Positions 16,453 to 24,773 of a DNA stretch of 46,465 nucleotides are shown in pieces. How positions within the stretch are numbered: the stretch's first letter is position 1; each line of letters starts with the position of its first letter. The DNA is taken from contig JARRPX010000036.1 in assembly GCA_037382465.1 (NCBI GenBank), forward strand, positions 43,927 to 90,391. The letters run 5' to 3'. The notes under the pieces are model-generated. The model searched no databases, was not told the DNA's origin, and was given only the letters and a program-made list of their open reading frames with translations. The DNA comes from Anaerolineales bacterium (GTDB taxonomy: Bacteria; Chloroflexota; Anaerolineae; Anaerolineales; E44-bin32). Made by a program: the position numbers and the translations under genes.

Positions 16453-16484
16453 CGCACACCTCGTATGATTACGCTACCTGACAG

Positions 16485-17183
16485 TCACAGTACTTGATTC
16501 GAATTCCAAGACCCGGTACCACAACCGTAAATGAAATAATGGGAAGTCTCTTCGATCGTGAACTGCCACCCAGTTTTGGCGAGTCTCTCTGATAGTTGAG
16601 CGGCATCGTAAAATACTTTCACGATTCTAAATTCGCGTCCATCATTTAGACGTCTTGATATGGTCGTGGCGTTCGATCCTTCCAACGCATGGTCTTGTGC
16701 GGTGGAAGTCGCATCGTAGCGAGAATCGATAAAAAATACCCGGCCCTTCGGTTTCAAGGCACTTTTTACCAGCGTCCAAAACGCCTCAAAACGTTCTGGA
16801 GGGACGTGCGACAACCAGAAGGCGAAGAAGATCGTATCGTACTGCTCACGAGGTTGCCACTCAAAAATGTTGGCTTGGAGGTAGTGCACTTTCGAAGAAT
16901 TTACACGCGATTGATTGATCGCCAGGACTTCAGACACCGCATCGATCGCCGTGACTTGCGTCGCATGTTGAACGATTTGCGCCGTCCACAATCCCGTACC
17001 ACAGGCAATCTCTAAAACGTTGCCGGCAGGCTCGAAGGCATGAAGCGCCCGGCTTACCTCTTCGACTTCGGAAAACCAACGTCGATTCAGGGCTTCACCT
17101 CGGTCATATCGGCCCTGACGATAGAACCATTCATCATATTCCCGGGACCGCGCCTGATAATACGAAATTTGCTCATTCAACAT
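16485..17183 (-). CDS. Class I SAM-dependent methyltransferase
   Basis: 232 residues from ATG 17183, the start that fits relatives beginning 'M-L-x-x-Q-I-x-Y-Y'; the frame is open to a TTG at 17222. 'EQISYYQARSREYDEWFYRQ' (4-23) is the N-terminal cap of this subfamily, 'NVLEIACGTGLWTAQIV' (about 54-70) SAM motif I, 'VTAIDAVSEVL' motif II and 'YDTIFFAFWLSHVPPERF' motif IV. The C-terminal 'TGWQFTIEETSHYFIYG' is the final strand pair. The methyl acceptor is unknown. Confidence 0.82.
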   Translation of the reverse strand: MLNEQISYYQARSREYDEWFYRQGRYDRGEALNRRWFSEVEEVSRALHAFEPAGNVLEIACGTGLWTAQIVQHATQVTAIDAVSEVLAINQSRVNSSKVHYLQANIFEWQPREQYDTIFFAFWLSHVPPERFEAFWTLVKSALKPKGRVFFIDSRYDATSTAQDHALEGSNATTISRRLNDGREFRIVKVFYDAAQLSERLAKTGWQFTIEETSHYFIYGCGTGSWNSNQVL

Positions 17184-17316
17184 ATTGTTCGGATCATCTG
17201 CATGCAAGTTATTCGGCTTCAACCTTCCATCCTCTTCGAACCATATCCTTCACCCGTAACCAATGTCCCCCAGCATGTAACCATATTTCCAGCGTACTTG
17301 CGGCCAACGGAAGCGG

Positions 17317-18048
17317 TCAATCCCTTTTCCTCACCAGGAAATGGGCATAATCGTTTCCCGTGCTTTCTTCTTCCAGCGTAAACCCCGCCTGGTCGATCCA
17401 AACTCGAATCTGATCCATCGAAGGATAATAATGGTACACGGCCAAACCTGCCAGATCTCCGGGAATCCCCGGCGGCGTTAACGACATCACCCGTTCGTAA
17501 GACCGCTCGACTTCATCGCCCAATTCTCCGAACACGACCGGCAGCCCCATCGCCCGTGCCCGTTCGTAGGAAGCCTTCAACTCTTCCGAGTCATACAGCT
17601 CTGCCGTGAAATACAACAAGCCACCCGGTTTCAATGTCTTGCAGAAATTTGCCATGATTTCCGGCCAGTCTTCCGGGCAAACGTTCTCCATCGCGTCCAC
17701 GCAAATCACGCCGTCGAACGCTTCTAAAAAGTCCAAATCCTGCAGGCCCATCCGCACATATTTCACCTGTGGAAAGTGCTGCCTTGCCCTTTCCAACATC
17801 CCTTCAGATTGGTCGATGCCGGTCACGTCATGTCCCGCTTCCAGCAGCATGCCATCGTATCGCCCCGCGCCACACGCTGCGGAAAGCAAGGCGCCATGCG
17901 GAGCCACACGATCTAACAACTTCTGAAGAAATACCAGATGCGTCTCATTCGCATAAAATCCAAAGTTCACCCAGTACTCCGGCGAAATATGATCGTAAAG
18001 CGCCTGTGTCATTTTGCGCATTTTATCGAGCCACACATCACGGTCCAT
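17317..18048 (-). CDS. Class I SAM-dependent methyltransferase
   Basis: 243 residues. The N-terminal 'MTQALYDHISPEYWVNFGFY' (13-32) is a cap; 'GALLSAACGAGRYDGMLLEA' (about 52-71) is SAM motif I, in which Ala-Ala-Cys replaces the more common Asp-x-Gly start. 'VTGIDQSEGMLERA' is motif II, 'FDGVICVDAMENVCPEDW' motif IV and 'LKPGGLLYFTAELYD' the strand after it. The substrate is unknown. It is 134 bases upstream of the preceding methyltransferase on the same strand. Confidence 0.82.
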   Translation of the reverse strand: MDRDVWLDKMRKMTQALYDHISPEYWVNFGFYANETHLVFLQKLLDRVAPHGALLSAACGAGRYDGMLLEAGHDVTGIDQSEGMLERARQHFPQVKYVRMGLQDLDFLEAFDGVICVDAMENVCPEDWPEIMANFCKTLKPGGLLYFTAELYDSEELKASYERARAMGLPVVFGELGDEVERSYERVMSLTPPGIPGDLAGLAVYHYYPSMDQIRVWIDQAGFTLEEESTGNDYAHFLVRKRD

Positions 18049-18220
18049 CCGTACACCATTCTCGGAAATAGGATTAGCTTCCTAACGCAGCGCAGTCATA
18101 AACGCCGCACGAAGCGATGAATAAAGGCATGGCAACTTTTCCGATCAAAGCGTTTTCCCTAAGACGGGCTTCGAATTCGATGCCTAATCCCAGCTCACTC
18201 GTCATTTCAACGGCTTCACG

Positions 18221-19030
18221 TCACCCGCGTATTGCGACGAATGATTTCGGCAGCCCGAGAAATCGTTCCGTGCGTATCTCCGCATCCCCGAATAACTGCT
18301 GAAATCGTTTCTTGTTCAACAGCCTGGCGCTTTCGACGATCCGCACGGCGTCGTCCCTCGAGGCCGCCTTCTCCCAATGCCCGAGCTGGAAGTGAGAAAC
18401 CAGCCAGATTCGAATCGGTTTGGGAAGCCAGTGAAAAAAAGGCGTCATGCTGTGTGGTTCGATCGGGAACCAGTAATTCGGCGTCTGGACAAAGTATCTC
18501 TCCGACACTCTGGAGACTTCCCCGGCGAATTGAAGCATTCGATTCCAATCACCAACATGCTCCAACACCGAATTGGAGTGCGCGACGTGAAAAGAATGGT
18601 CGTCGAACATGGATAGATCGCAGCCATCGCCTTCGACAAACTTGAACGGATCGTGAGCCTCAGTCAGCGGTTGACCGGGCAGATTGAGGATCGTGATGCT
18701 GACCTTGTTATCAATCAGGAACTGCCGGGGGACGATCCCCCAATATTTCTCGGTACCCCCGACGTCGATCATATTGACGGTCCCATGTTCCCTGAAGACC
18801 GTTTCGATCAGCTTCCGCAACGGAGCGATGCGTTTGGCTCGAAATCTCGACCCGACGGATGCTTGATTTTCGTAATTTGAAACCCACCTGGCGATGGTCT
18901 TTGTGATCGACAAATCTGTCTTCTCCTCATAAAGTACCAGCGGGCGATCTCGAGTAGATGATACGGATTTCAATCTCTCTCTCCAGTGTTCCCGAACCCG
19001 CCCATTATCAGAGAGGTCACATCGGCTCAC
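18221..19030 (-). CDS. Class I SAM-dependent methyltransferase (type 11-like)
   Basis: 269 residues from GTG 19030. 'VNMIDVGGTEKYWGIVP' (about 84-100) is the SAM motif I strand and loop, 'ITILNLPGQPL' corresponds to motif II and 'HVAHSNSVLEHVGDWNRML' (about 148-166) to motif IV with the Glu-His of type 11 enzymes. 'YFVQTPNYWFPIEPH' follows, as in methyltransferases tied to glycan or lipid modification. The first 48 or so residues have no clear counterpart and the start may lie further in, but no ATG is available before the core. Confidence 0.75.
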   Translation of the reverse strand: MSRCDLSDNGRVREHWRERLKSVSSTRDRPLVLYEEKTDLSITKTIARWVSNYENQASVGSRFRAKRIAPLRKLIETVFREHGTVNMIDVGGTEKYWGIVPRQFLIDNKVSITILNLPGQPLTEAHDPFKFVEGDGCDLSMFDDHSFHVAHSNSVLEHVGDWNRMLQFAGEVSRVSERYFVQTPNYWFPIEPHSMTPFFHWLPKPIRIWLVSHFQLGHWEKAASRDDAVRIVESARLLNKKRFQQLFGDAEIRTERFLGLPKSFVAIRG

Positions 19031-19079
19031 TCTTCACGACACCTTATTTTTCCCCGGCCCTTCCGGATACCCCTTCCGC

Positions 19080-19409
19080 TTACACATCAAAACCTTCGTG
19101 CCAGGCAAAATAATTGACCAGGAAGATGGCTTTCTGCAATCCCTCGCCCTTCAAATATGGATGCGGGTCCTGGATGCGTTCAATAACTTTGTCCTCGCCC
19201 AGCTTGATCTCCCCACCCTGTCTCGCGATCTCCCAAATCGTGGTCGATATTTCTTTCATGCGCTCGATAATCAGATCGATGGTTTCCGGGGAGTGAATCC
19301 CCAATTCGGCTTCTAAACGCTCCCTGCGGTCGATCAACCGGTCCGGGCCGAATTCCTCATAGATTGCAAACGCTCGATCGAAAATCTCATCGGGAATTTC
19401 CATCATCAT
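19080..19409 (-). CDS. Conserved hypothetical protein
   Basis: About 109 residues. Three ATG codons in tandem (19409, 19406, 19403) follow a GTG; AAAGGG upstream places the start at one of the last two. The protein is acidic and helical throughout ('IFDRAFAIYEEFGPDRLIDR', 'IDLIIERMKEISTTIWEIAR'), ending in an aromatic tail. No domain is recognised and there is no membrane segment or signal. It follows the HEAT-repeat gene on the same strand by about 165 bases. Confidence 0.55.
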   Translation of the reverse strand: MMMEIPDEIFDRAFAIYEEFGPDRLIDRRERLEAELGIHSPETIDLIIERMKEISTTIWEIARQGGEIKLGEDKVIERIQDPHPYLKGEGLQKAIFLVNYFAWHEGFDV

Positions 19410-19575
19410 CACCCTTTGGAAACCATTTTGCTAATCGGTGGTTTTGAACGGTCAAATTTCCGTGGTTGTTCCATCTCGTCTTTCACCAGGATTCCCGATG
19501 AGGGGCTTCTATCCCTCTGTCCGATGTCGGGCAGCGGCCCCTTTCCATTCAACACAGACCAGAGGTGTACCAGGA

Positions 19576-20322
19576 TCAACTCGTCAGCGCTTTCCATTGC
19601 GTTTCGACCCAATTCGGATCCATTTTCTTCAAGCGGTTCTTCCTCAGGTTGTTCCGCATGATCCAGAGGACATCCCGGTCCCCGGATCGAATCCATTTCT
19701 CCATTTTGGGCTTACCAAGGTGTGGATGTGCAGCCACCGCAACGCTCCAGCCATAACCCAGGGTTTTCCGCAAGACTTTAAACTCCTCGCTTCGGCGATC
19801 TTCTTCCGCCAACAGCGACTCTGTAATTCGATCAAGTAAATCGATGATCTTTGCTGCATCATTCGGATCACGCAGCAGGGAAGGTTCACACAAGGTCGCC
19901 ACGACAGCCCTTCGCTCCAACAATGATCCCTTGCCCCACTCGACCAGCATGGCGAATACATCTTCGAACGAAACCTCGCCATACTTTTGCAGCCCCAGGG
20001 CGACGGATTCACGCACCCGCCATCTCGGATCGGATGCCCGTGCCCGGATGAGATCGAAATGCTTCGCCTCTCCTCGATACGCCAGGTATCCCAGACCAAT
20101 CACGCCACAGACCGCCAGGAATTCTTCTTTCGTGTTCTTTGGTGCTTCATCAGGACCGAGGCCTGCATACTCGATTAGCTGTGCTTCCGATCCTTCCAAT
20201 GCCGCAGCGAAGGCGAGTTCCAAGTTGGCCCTCGGGCCTGGCAGACAGGACTCTTGCATTAAAAATGAATCCCAGTGTTCCAGATTATTCAGTGTTTGAC
20301 GATAGTTTTCGATTTTCCCCAC
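19576..20322 (-). CDS. HEAT-repeat-like protein
   Basis: 248 residues, all helical, soluble. Helix pairs with HEAT-type spacing are visible at about 66-100 ('FLAVCGVIGLGYLAYRGEA'), 98-140 ('DPRWRVRESVALGLQKYGEV') and 140-185, where 'DPRWRVRESVALGLQ' is a textbook HEAT unit (Asp-Pro turn, Arg, then hydrophobic helix). A C-terminal 'RDVLWIMRNNLRKNRL' segment resembles the last repeat in HEAT/DNA-alkylation-repair-like proteins. Such proteins usually act as scaffolds; no catalytic residues are seen. Confidence 0.72.
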   Translation of the reverse strand: MGKIENYRQTLNNLEHWDSFLMQESCLPGPRANLELAFAAALEGSEAQLIEYAGLGPDEAPKNTKEEFLAVCGVIGLGYLAYRGEAKHFDLIRARASDPRWRVRESVALGLQKYGEVSFEDVFAMLVEWGKGSLLERRAVVATLCEPSLLRDPNDAAKIIDLLDRITESLLAEEDRRSEEFKVLRKTLGYGWSVAVAAHPHLGKPKMEKWIRSGDRDVLWIMRNNLRKNRLKKMDPNWVETQWKALTS

Positions 20323-20484
20323 GTCATTTCCTGAAACCCGACCGTGCGGCCAGCGATCGCGAATTATCGAGGCAGATATAATATGGCCTCGTCAAACTCC
20401 AATACGGAAGAAATCGAAGACGCTCACGGATGCCATTCAGCCGCCGGAACCGTTTGAATGTACGCGTCGATTTCGGATTGACCT

Positions 20485-21021
20485 TCAACGTTGTGCCATC
20501 GCCCTGATTTTCGTCACCGTGCGCCAGTTACGCGCCGTCACAGAAACGCCGAGTGCTTTTTCGATTCCCGCAGCAAGCTTCGATCTGCCAATGCCATCCG
20601 GCGCATACAAGTAGAAGACCTTGCCCAGCAGTGTAAAGCTTTCATTCTCGCCTTTTATTTCTTCCAATCTTTGTAGATCCGGGTTCTGCGGCGCTGTGTT
20701 CATGAAATACAGATGCAGGCTCTTTGGTTCTTCAACGGCTTCCGGATAGGGGTTTGACTCCGCCGCCTCGGTAAGTTCATCCGAACGCAAAACGACCACG
20801 TCCGGAACGAAGCCGAAACGCCTCTCGATACTGCTGCGCATTTCCTGCATAAGTGCCGCTCGATTCGCCTCTTCACTTTCGAAGACAACGTTGCCGCTCC
20901 GGATATAAGTTTCGATCTTTCGAAAACCTAGTTCTGTCAGTGTCTTGACCAACTCCTGCATGGGCAATTTGTTGTGGCCGCCCACGTTGATTCCCCGGAA
21001 TAACGCGATGTAGACGCTCAC
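20485..21021 (-). CDS. DUF1697 domain-containing protein
   Basis: 178 residues from GTG 21021, with AGGA 8 bases upstream (an ATG at 21030 is too close to it). 'YIALFRGINVGGHNKLPMQE' begins the protein and 'RKIETYIRSGNVVFES' follows near residue 35; both are the signature of DUF1697. The C-terminal 'VSVTARNWRTVTKIRAMA' is also conserved in the family. The function of DUF1697 is not known. Confidence 0.88.
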   Translation of the reverse strand: MSVYIALFRGINVGGHNKLPMQELVKTLTELGFRKIETYIRSGNVVFESEEANRAALMQEMRSSIERRFGFVPDVVVLRSDELTEAAESNPYPEAVEEPKSLHLYFMNTAPQNPDLQRLEEIKGENESFTLLGKVFYLYAPDGIGRSKLAAGIEKALGVSVTARNWRTVTKIRAMAQR

Positions 21022-21115
21022 ACTGCACATCCTTTTCCCGACTACGCCGCCCTCATCAGTTCCGAATCACTCACACGATCTCTGCAGGCGAATTTCCAGA
21101 CACCCGACGCATCGA

Positions 21116-21889
21116 CTACACATACTCCATCATTTGGGCGACCGAGTCAAGGATTTCATCCGGTGAGACGGATGATGCGGCTGTGATCTCCTGCCGATAC
21201 TTCCCGGTCCGCACGAGAAATCCAAGCAATCCGCAGCGCTGCGCACCGCCGACGTCGGATTCGATGTCATCTCCCACCATCACGATCTCCTCCCTGGGGC
21301 AGCCCAACTCGTGGATCGCCGACGCGAAAAAGGCCGGAGAAGGTTTGCCGATTACCGTGGCGTCCGCACCGGTGACGTATTCCAGCCCGGCAACGAACGC
21401 CCCGATGTCCACACGCAATCCCTCCGGGGTTTGCCAATACTTGCCTTTGTGGAGAGCAACCAACTCTGCGCCACCCATGATCATTCGGAAGAGTCGATTC
21501 ACGAGATCGTAATCCCACGCGCCTCCAATGTCGCCAATAACGACGACCTCGGGATCAGTCTCGGAGGTGGGAAACTCCCGGAATTCGTCCATCACCGCTT
21601 CCGAGACGACGAAATAGCACGAACGAGGCCGGCGTTGGCGAAGATAGACGCGGGCCGCGTAGGGCGCACTGAGAATGTCGTTAAGTTCGACGGGCAAGCC
21701 CAGCAACCGCAATTTTTGAGACAGATCTTCGCGGGATTTCGTCGTCGTGTTGGTCACGAAGCGGTAGGGAATGCCGCGCGCTTGTACATGGCGGATCGTT
21801 TCAACTGCGCCTTCGATCACCTGATCTTCCACATACATCACGCCGTCCAGATCGAATAATAGTCCGTTAATCGTGTGCGTCGTCTTCAT
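21116..21889 (-). CDS. HAD-IIA family phosphatase (NagD/LHPP-like)
   Basis: 257 residues with GGAGGTCGG just before ATG 21889. Asp13-x-Asp15 in 'LLFDLDGVMYV' is the nucleophile and acid/base, 'FVTNTTTKSRE' (about 44-54) is motif II, 'IGKPSPAFF' carries the motif III Lys and 'MVGDDIESDVGGAQRCG' the motif IV acid pair for Mg(2+). The C2-type cap lies between. The length and layout fit the NagD branch, and the 'LGLPVELNDILSAPYAA' region recalls LHPP-type enzymes. Substrate likely a small phosphate ester; not determined. Confidence 0.88.
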   Translation of the reverse strand: MKTTHTINGLLFDLDGVMYVEDQVIEGAVETIRHVQARGIPYRFVTNTTTKSREDLSQKLRLLGLPVELNDILSAPYAARVYLRQRRPRSCYFVVSEAVMDEFREFPTSETDPEVVVIGDIGGAWDYDLVNRLFRMIMGGAELVALHKGKYWQTPEGLRVDIGAFVAGLEYVTGADATVIGKPSPAFFASAIHELGCPREEIVMVGDDIESDVGGAQRCGLLGFLVRTGKYRQEITAASSVSPDEILDSVAQMMEYV

Positions 21890-21910
21890 CCGACCTCCAG
21901 CAAAAGCTTC

Positions 21911-22303
21911 TCATCGGGAGGGATACAATCCATTAAAGGGAGGCCCCGTCCTGCGGTATTCCCGCATGGCGGAAATCTTTCCCGCCGAAAACTCGACGAT
22001 GCTGACGCCTTCGATGTGATAATGTTGGCCGTCTGCGGTACACTCGAAATCCCACTCAAATGTCGCAGAATCCTCAAGAAAATGGAAGCTGGTGATGTCC
22101 CAACGATCGACTCTGCTCCCTGCGGCAATCCAATTCTCGACCCACTGCCTGATCGCCTCGAGTCCTCGAAATGTTGGACCGTGTGACTCGATGACAATAC
22201 AATCCGGGGACAATGCGCTTACAATTTTCTGCAGATCGTTTCCCCGCCATCCTTCAACATATGCCGCTATCAAGCGCTTCGCCTCTTGGTCATCCATGTC
22301 CAT
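21911..22303 (-). CDS. NTF2/SnoaL-like protein
   Basis: 130 residues. 'DQEAKRLIAAYVEGWRGNDL' (4-23) and 'LSPDCIVIESHGPTFRGLEA' (28-47), with 'RQWVENWIAAGSRVDRWDI', match the helix-helix-strand opening of the NTF2-like fold with its Gly-x-x-Ala-Ile-Arg helix. It may be an isomerase-like enzyme or a ligand-binding protein. AGGTAGG precedes the ATG at 22303. It ends 21 bases before the HAD gene, so the pair may be one transcript. Confidence 0.82.
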   Translation of the reverse strand: MDMDDQEAKRLIAAYVEGWRGNDLQKIVSALSPDCIVIESHGPTFRGLEAIRQWVENWIAAGSRVDRWDITSFHFLEDSATFEWDFECTADGQHYHIEGVSIVEFSAGKISAMREYRRTGPPFNGLYPSR

Positions 22304-22340
22304 CGATCCTACCTATTTAGCTAGAGTCCTTTCACAGGTC

Positions 22341-23108
22341 CTATGCCTTGTTTCCAACACGATATCGCAGCCAGATCTGACCCCCGGATTGAACCTGGGT
22401 CGAAATCAATTCGAGCTGGATCGGCCATTCGCCGGATTCCAGATCTGGCGCGGTGAACAACGACGGCGTATCTGTACCTCCGATAACCGCAGGAAGGAAC
22501 TCGATGTTTATTTCGTCCACCAAACCATCACGCAATAAAGCGCCGTTCAGAATACCGCCTGCGGTCGATAGAAGACTCGTCACGCCGAGGCGAGAATGCA
22601 TTTTTCCCAGAGCCGTTCTAAGATCCACGCGCGATTTCCCCGCCACCAAATAAGGAATCGTCTCCCGTCGAAGATAAGTCAGATATTCCGCCGGCGTTGC
22701 GCTGCAAGTCAAGACCAGTAAATGCCATCCCCGCCAAGCCTCATCCGGGAATTCGTCCTTGTACATCCAGCGGATGCGTCCGCGGCCATCCACGGCGGTG
22801 AACCAGCCTCGGTGACCCTCCCGCTGAAGGACGGTGTTCGGCAGAAAATCCGCGTACAAATGCTGCGGATCTCCTTCGATCGGCGGAAGTGGATCGGGGT
22901 GTTCTCCACGTCGAACGAAAGAACCGCTGCCCTCGAGGGTCGCTTGAACGTTGTGAGTCGTCTTGAGCCATTCAAACACGTTGAATCGATCACCGCCTTC
23001 GATCGATTGCCACCTTTCATCACCAAACAGCAGCAGTGAATCGGGAGACATCGCCAGCCTCCCATCCACAGACGCGCTGTTGAGCACGATCACTTTGGGC
23101 CTTTCCAT
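22341..23108 (-). CDS. RibD C-terminal/dihydrofolate-reductase-like protein
   Basis: 255 residues. 'KVIVLNSASVDGRLAM' (5-20) is the opening strand and Asp loop of RibD-type reductases, and 'LLSTAGGILNGALLRDGLVD' (about 180-199) the Gly-Gly NADPH loop followed by 'DEINIEFLPAVIGG'. A longer than usual middle part (about 40-120) separates them. Such enzymes reduce pteridine- or pyrimidine-like compounds; riboflavin genes are not nearby, so the substrate is open. The stop is 37 bases from the NTF2-like gene. Confidence 0.82.
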   Translation of the reverse strand: MERPKVIVLNSASVDGRLAMSPDSLLLFGDERWQSIEGGDRFNVFEWLKTTHNVQATLEGSGSFVRRGEHPDPLPPIEGDPQHLYADFLPNTVLQREGHRGWFTAVDGRGRIRWMYKDEFPDEAWRGWHLLVLTCSATPAEYLTYLRRETIPYLVAGKSRVDLRTALGKMHSRLGVTSLLSTAGGILNGALLRDGLVDEINIEFLPAVIGGTDTPSLFTAPDLESGEWPIQLELISTQVQSGGQIWLRYRVGNKA

Positions 23109-23151
23109 AAATGCCTCCTTCGAAGGATGGGGATTGTTCGCGCGAGGGATC

Positions 23152-23515
23152 TCATTCGTCGACGCGCCAGGTGTATTCTAATCCATACGTCCGGCGCGTT
23201 TCGCCTCCTGGCGACGACACCCCACAGGATGACCCAGACAACCCCCATTGCACGCGCGTACACACCGCGGATCGGTGTTCCCGGTATCTCACTTTTTACG
23301 ATTTGCATGATGCCGCTCGAGTACAGCAACACCGCCAGGATGAGCACGAACAGATTCCCCGCACCATCTGGCAATGGACCGGCAGTCGTATTCACGATGA
23401 ATGCAACGATTATAACGAGCACGATCGCGGCATAAACCGGTGCGAGAATCAACACCCGGCTGTCTCTGGCATTCAACCAGTCAACGATTTTTTGCGTTCT
23501 GCCCTTATGTTCCAT
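23152..23515 (-). pseudogene. Three-helix membrane protein, 3' end probably frameshifted
   Basis: From ATG 23515, three membrane segments are clear at about residues 20-44, 51-74 and 88-100. After 'VVWVILWGVV' the unshifted frame turns Arg-rich and runs 19 bases into the next gene (to 23090). A one-base deletion at the CCCC run 23220-23223 (GGGG on the coding strand) would instead give 'SSPGGETRRTYGLEYTWRVD' and a stop at 23154-23152. The shifted reading looks like real protein and avoids the overlap. No family recognised. If the deletion is not real, the gene ends at 23090. Confidence 0.5.
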
Positions 23516-23573
23516 AGACACGAACCCTTTATTTCCACCACGCGGGCAGTATCGGGCGCCGCGTACCAGCCGC

Positions 23574-24479
23574 TCAGCCAGGCGCAGTATTTCTCGAAAG
23601 CCATGACCGCAATGGATCGTGAATGGCGATGTCATCCACCAGGCCGGGATTCAAAGGGCGCTCTTCGTAGGCGATGCACACGAGGTCGTTGAGCGCTGCA
23701 GCCCGCCGTTCCACGGGTGCCGACGAATGCAGATTGTAGGGATAGTTGTAATCCGGCGGTAAGATACGGATTCGCTCCGGCGTAAACCTGCTGACCAGTG
23801 CGGCACTCAAGACGGCCTGGTGAAGAAAGATCTGGTGCAGATCGTCCGGGCAAGCGGCCTTTTGATATTCGCCGTCACAGGCCAGAATCTCGAAACATTC
23901 AAACCACCAACGGAGGAAACCCTTCGACGGATTGATGGCAAAGGCATGGGAATTGAAATAGGAACGTATGCGCTGCGCACCGACGTACGTCTCCACCGTC
24001 GTGCGGATATCCTCCATATCGACGACCTCACAGATGCGCTTCCAAAAGACGTTCAAGGGTTGTGCAGGTGATAGCCCCACATTTTTAATGTGCACGGGCC
24101 TCACCGCCGCATCAAACGCCTTGCCGAGATCGAACAACAGCGGAGGTTGGATCACCAGGCAGCCAGGGTCGATCCAGACTAGCGACCTTACATTTTGTGT
24201 GGCCATTTCCTCGGCGAGGGCACAGGCATACACTTTATCGGCATAGTAATACTGTTTCACGGAATCCGGCACACGCAGGGGGATAACCCGCACGCCGTTC
24301 CCCGCCAGGCTGCCGCAGGGCGTTTCTTCGGGATGGGCCTCGAAAAGCCATACCGGACAGCGGCTCAATTCACCGCCAAAGTCGCGAATGCTTTCGATGA
24401 GTGTGCCCGCACAAGATTTTCCAACGTTTGTCCGGGCCATCGTGAGGAATACTGCCGAATCATTTTTTTCGTCGACCAT
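23574..24479 (-). CDS. Glycosyltransferase-like protein of unknown function
   Basis: 301 residues, soluble, AAGGTGAT before ATG 24479. The order of strands ('AVFLTMARTNVGKSCAGTLI', 'CPVWLFEAHPEE') followed by 'SLVWIDPGCLVIQPPLLFDL' with an Asp-Pro-Gly in the place of a DxD metal site, then 'FNSHAFAINPSKGFLRWWFE', recalls GT-A nucleotide-sugar transferases of the GT8 sort. A true DxD motif is not seen, so enzymatic activity is uncertain. 'DDLHQIFLHQAVLSAAL' (about 218-234) resembles the DQ motif of GT-A enzymes. Confidence 0.5.
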   Translation of the reverse strand: MVDEKNDSAVFLTMARTNVGKSCAGTLIESIRDFGGELSRCPVWLFEAHPEETPCGSLAGNGVRVIPLRVPDSVKQYYYADKVYACALAEEMATQNVRSLVWIDPGCLVIQPPLLFDLGKAFDAAVRPVHIKNVGLSPAQPLNVFWKRICEVVDMEDIRTTVETYVGAQRIRSYFNSHAFAINPSKGFLRWWFECFEILACDGEYQKAACPDDLHQIFLHQAVLSAALVSRFTPERIRILPPDYNYPYNLHSSAPVERRAAALNDLVCIAYEERPLNPGLVDDIAIHDPLRSWLSRNTAPG

Positions 24480-24773
24480 AATCAGATCACCTTGATATGT
24501 TCTTGGAGGGGTAATGTTGATGCTCTATCGACCGTATGCCACTTCGGGTGGATTTGAGCCAACCCTCATTCATTCCCGAACATGAATCAACTACGCGAGT
24601 ACTGCCAGACCCCTACCCTTGCCGGTCGAGATCGCTTGCAGACAAATCGTGAAATACGCTGTGAAACACGGAACCAGAAACCCGCCCATTTATGCAGCAG
24701 GAAATGTGGCCAGCGTGAATGGTGTAAAGATATTTTTATTGGTGTTTCTTTTCAAACATCCCGGCCGACAGCA

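Noticed and set aside
19409-19696. Minus-strand 95-codon frame overlapping the HEAT gene
   Set aside because: It lies mostly inside the 3' end of the HEAT-repeat gene in another frame and has no recognisable domain.
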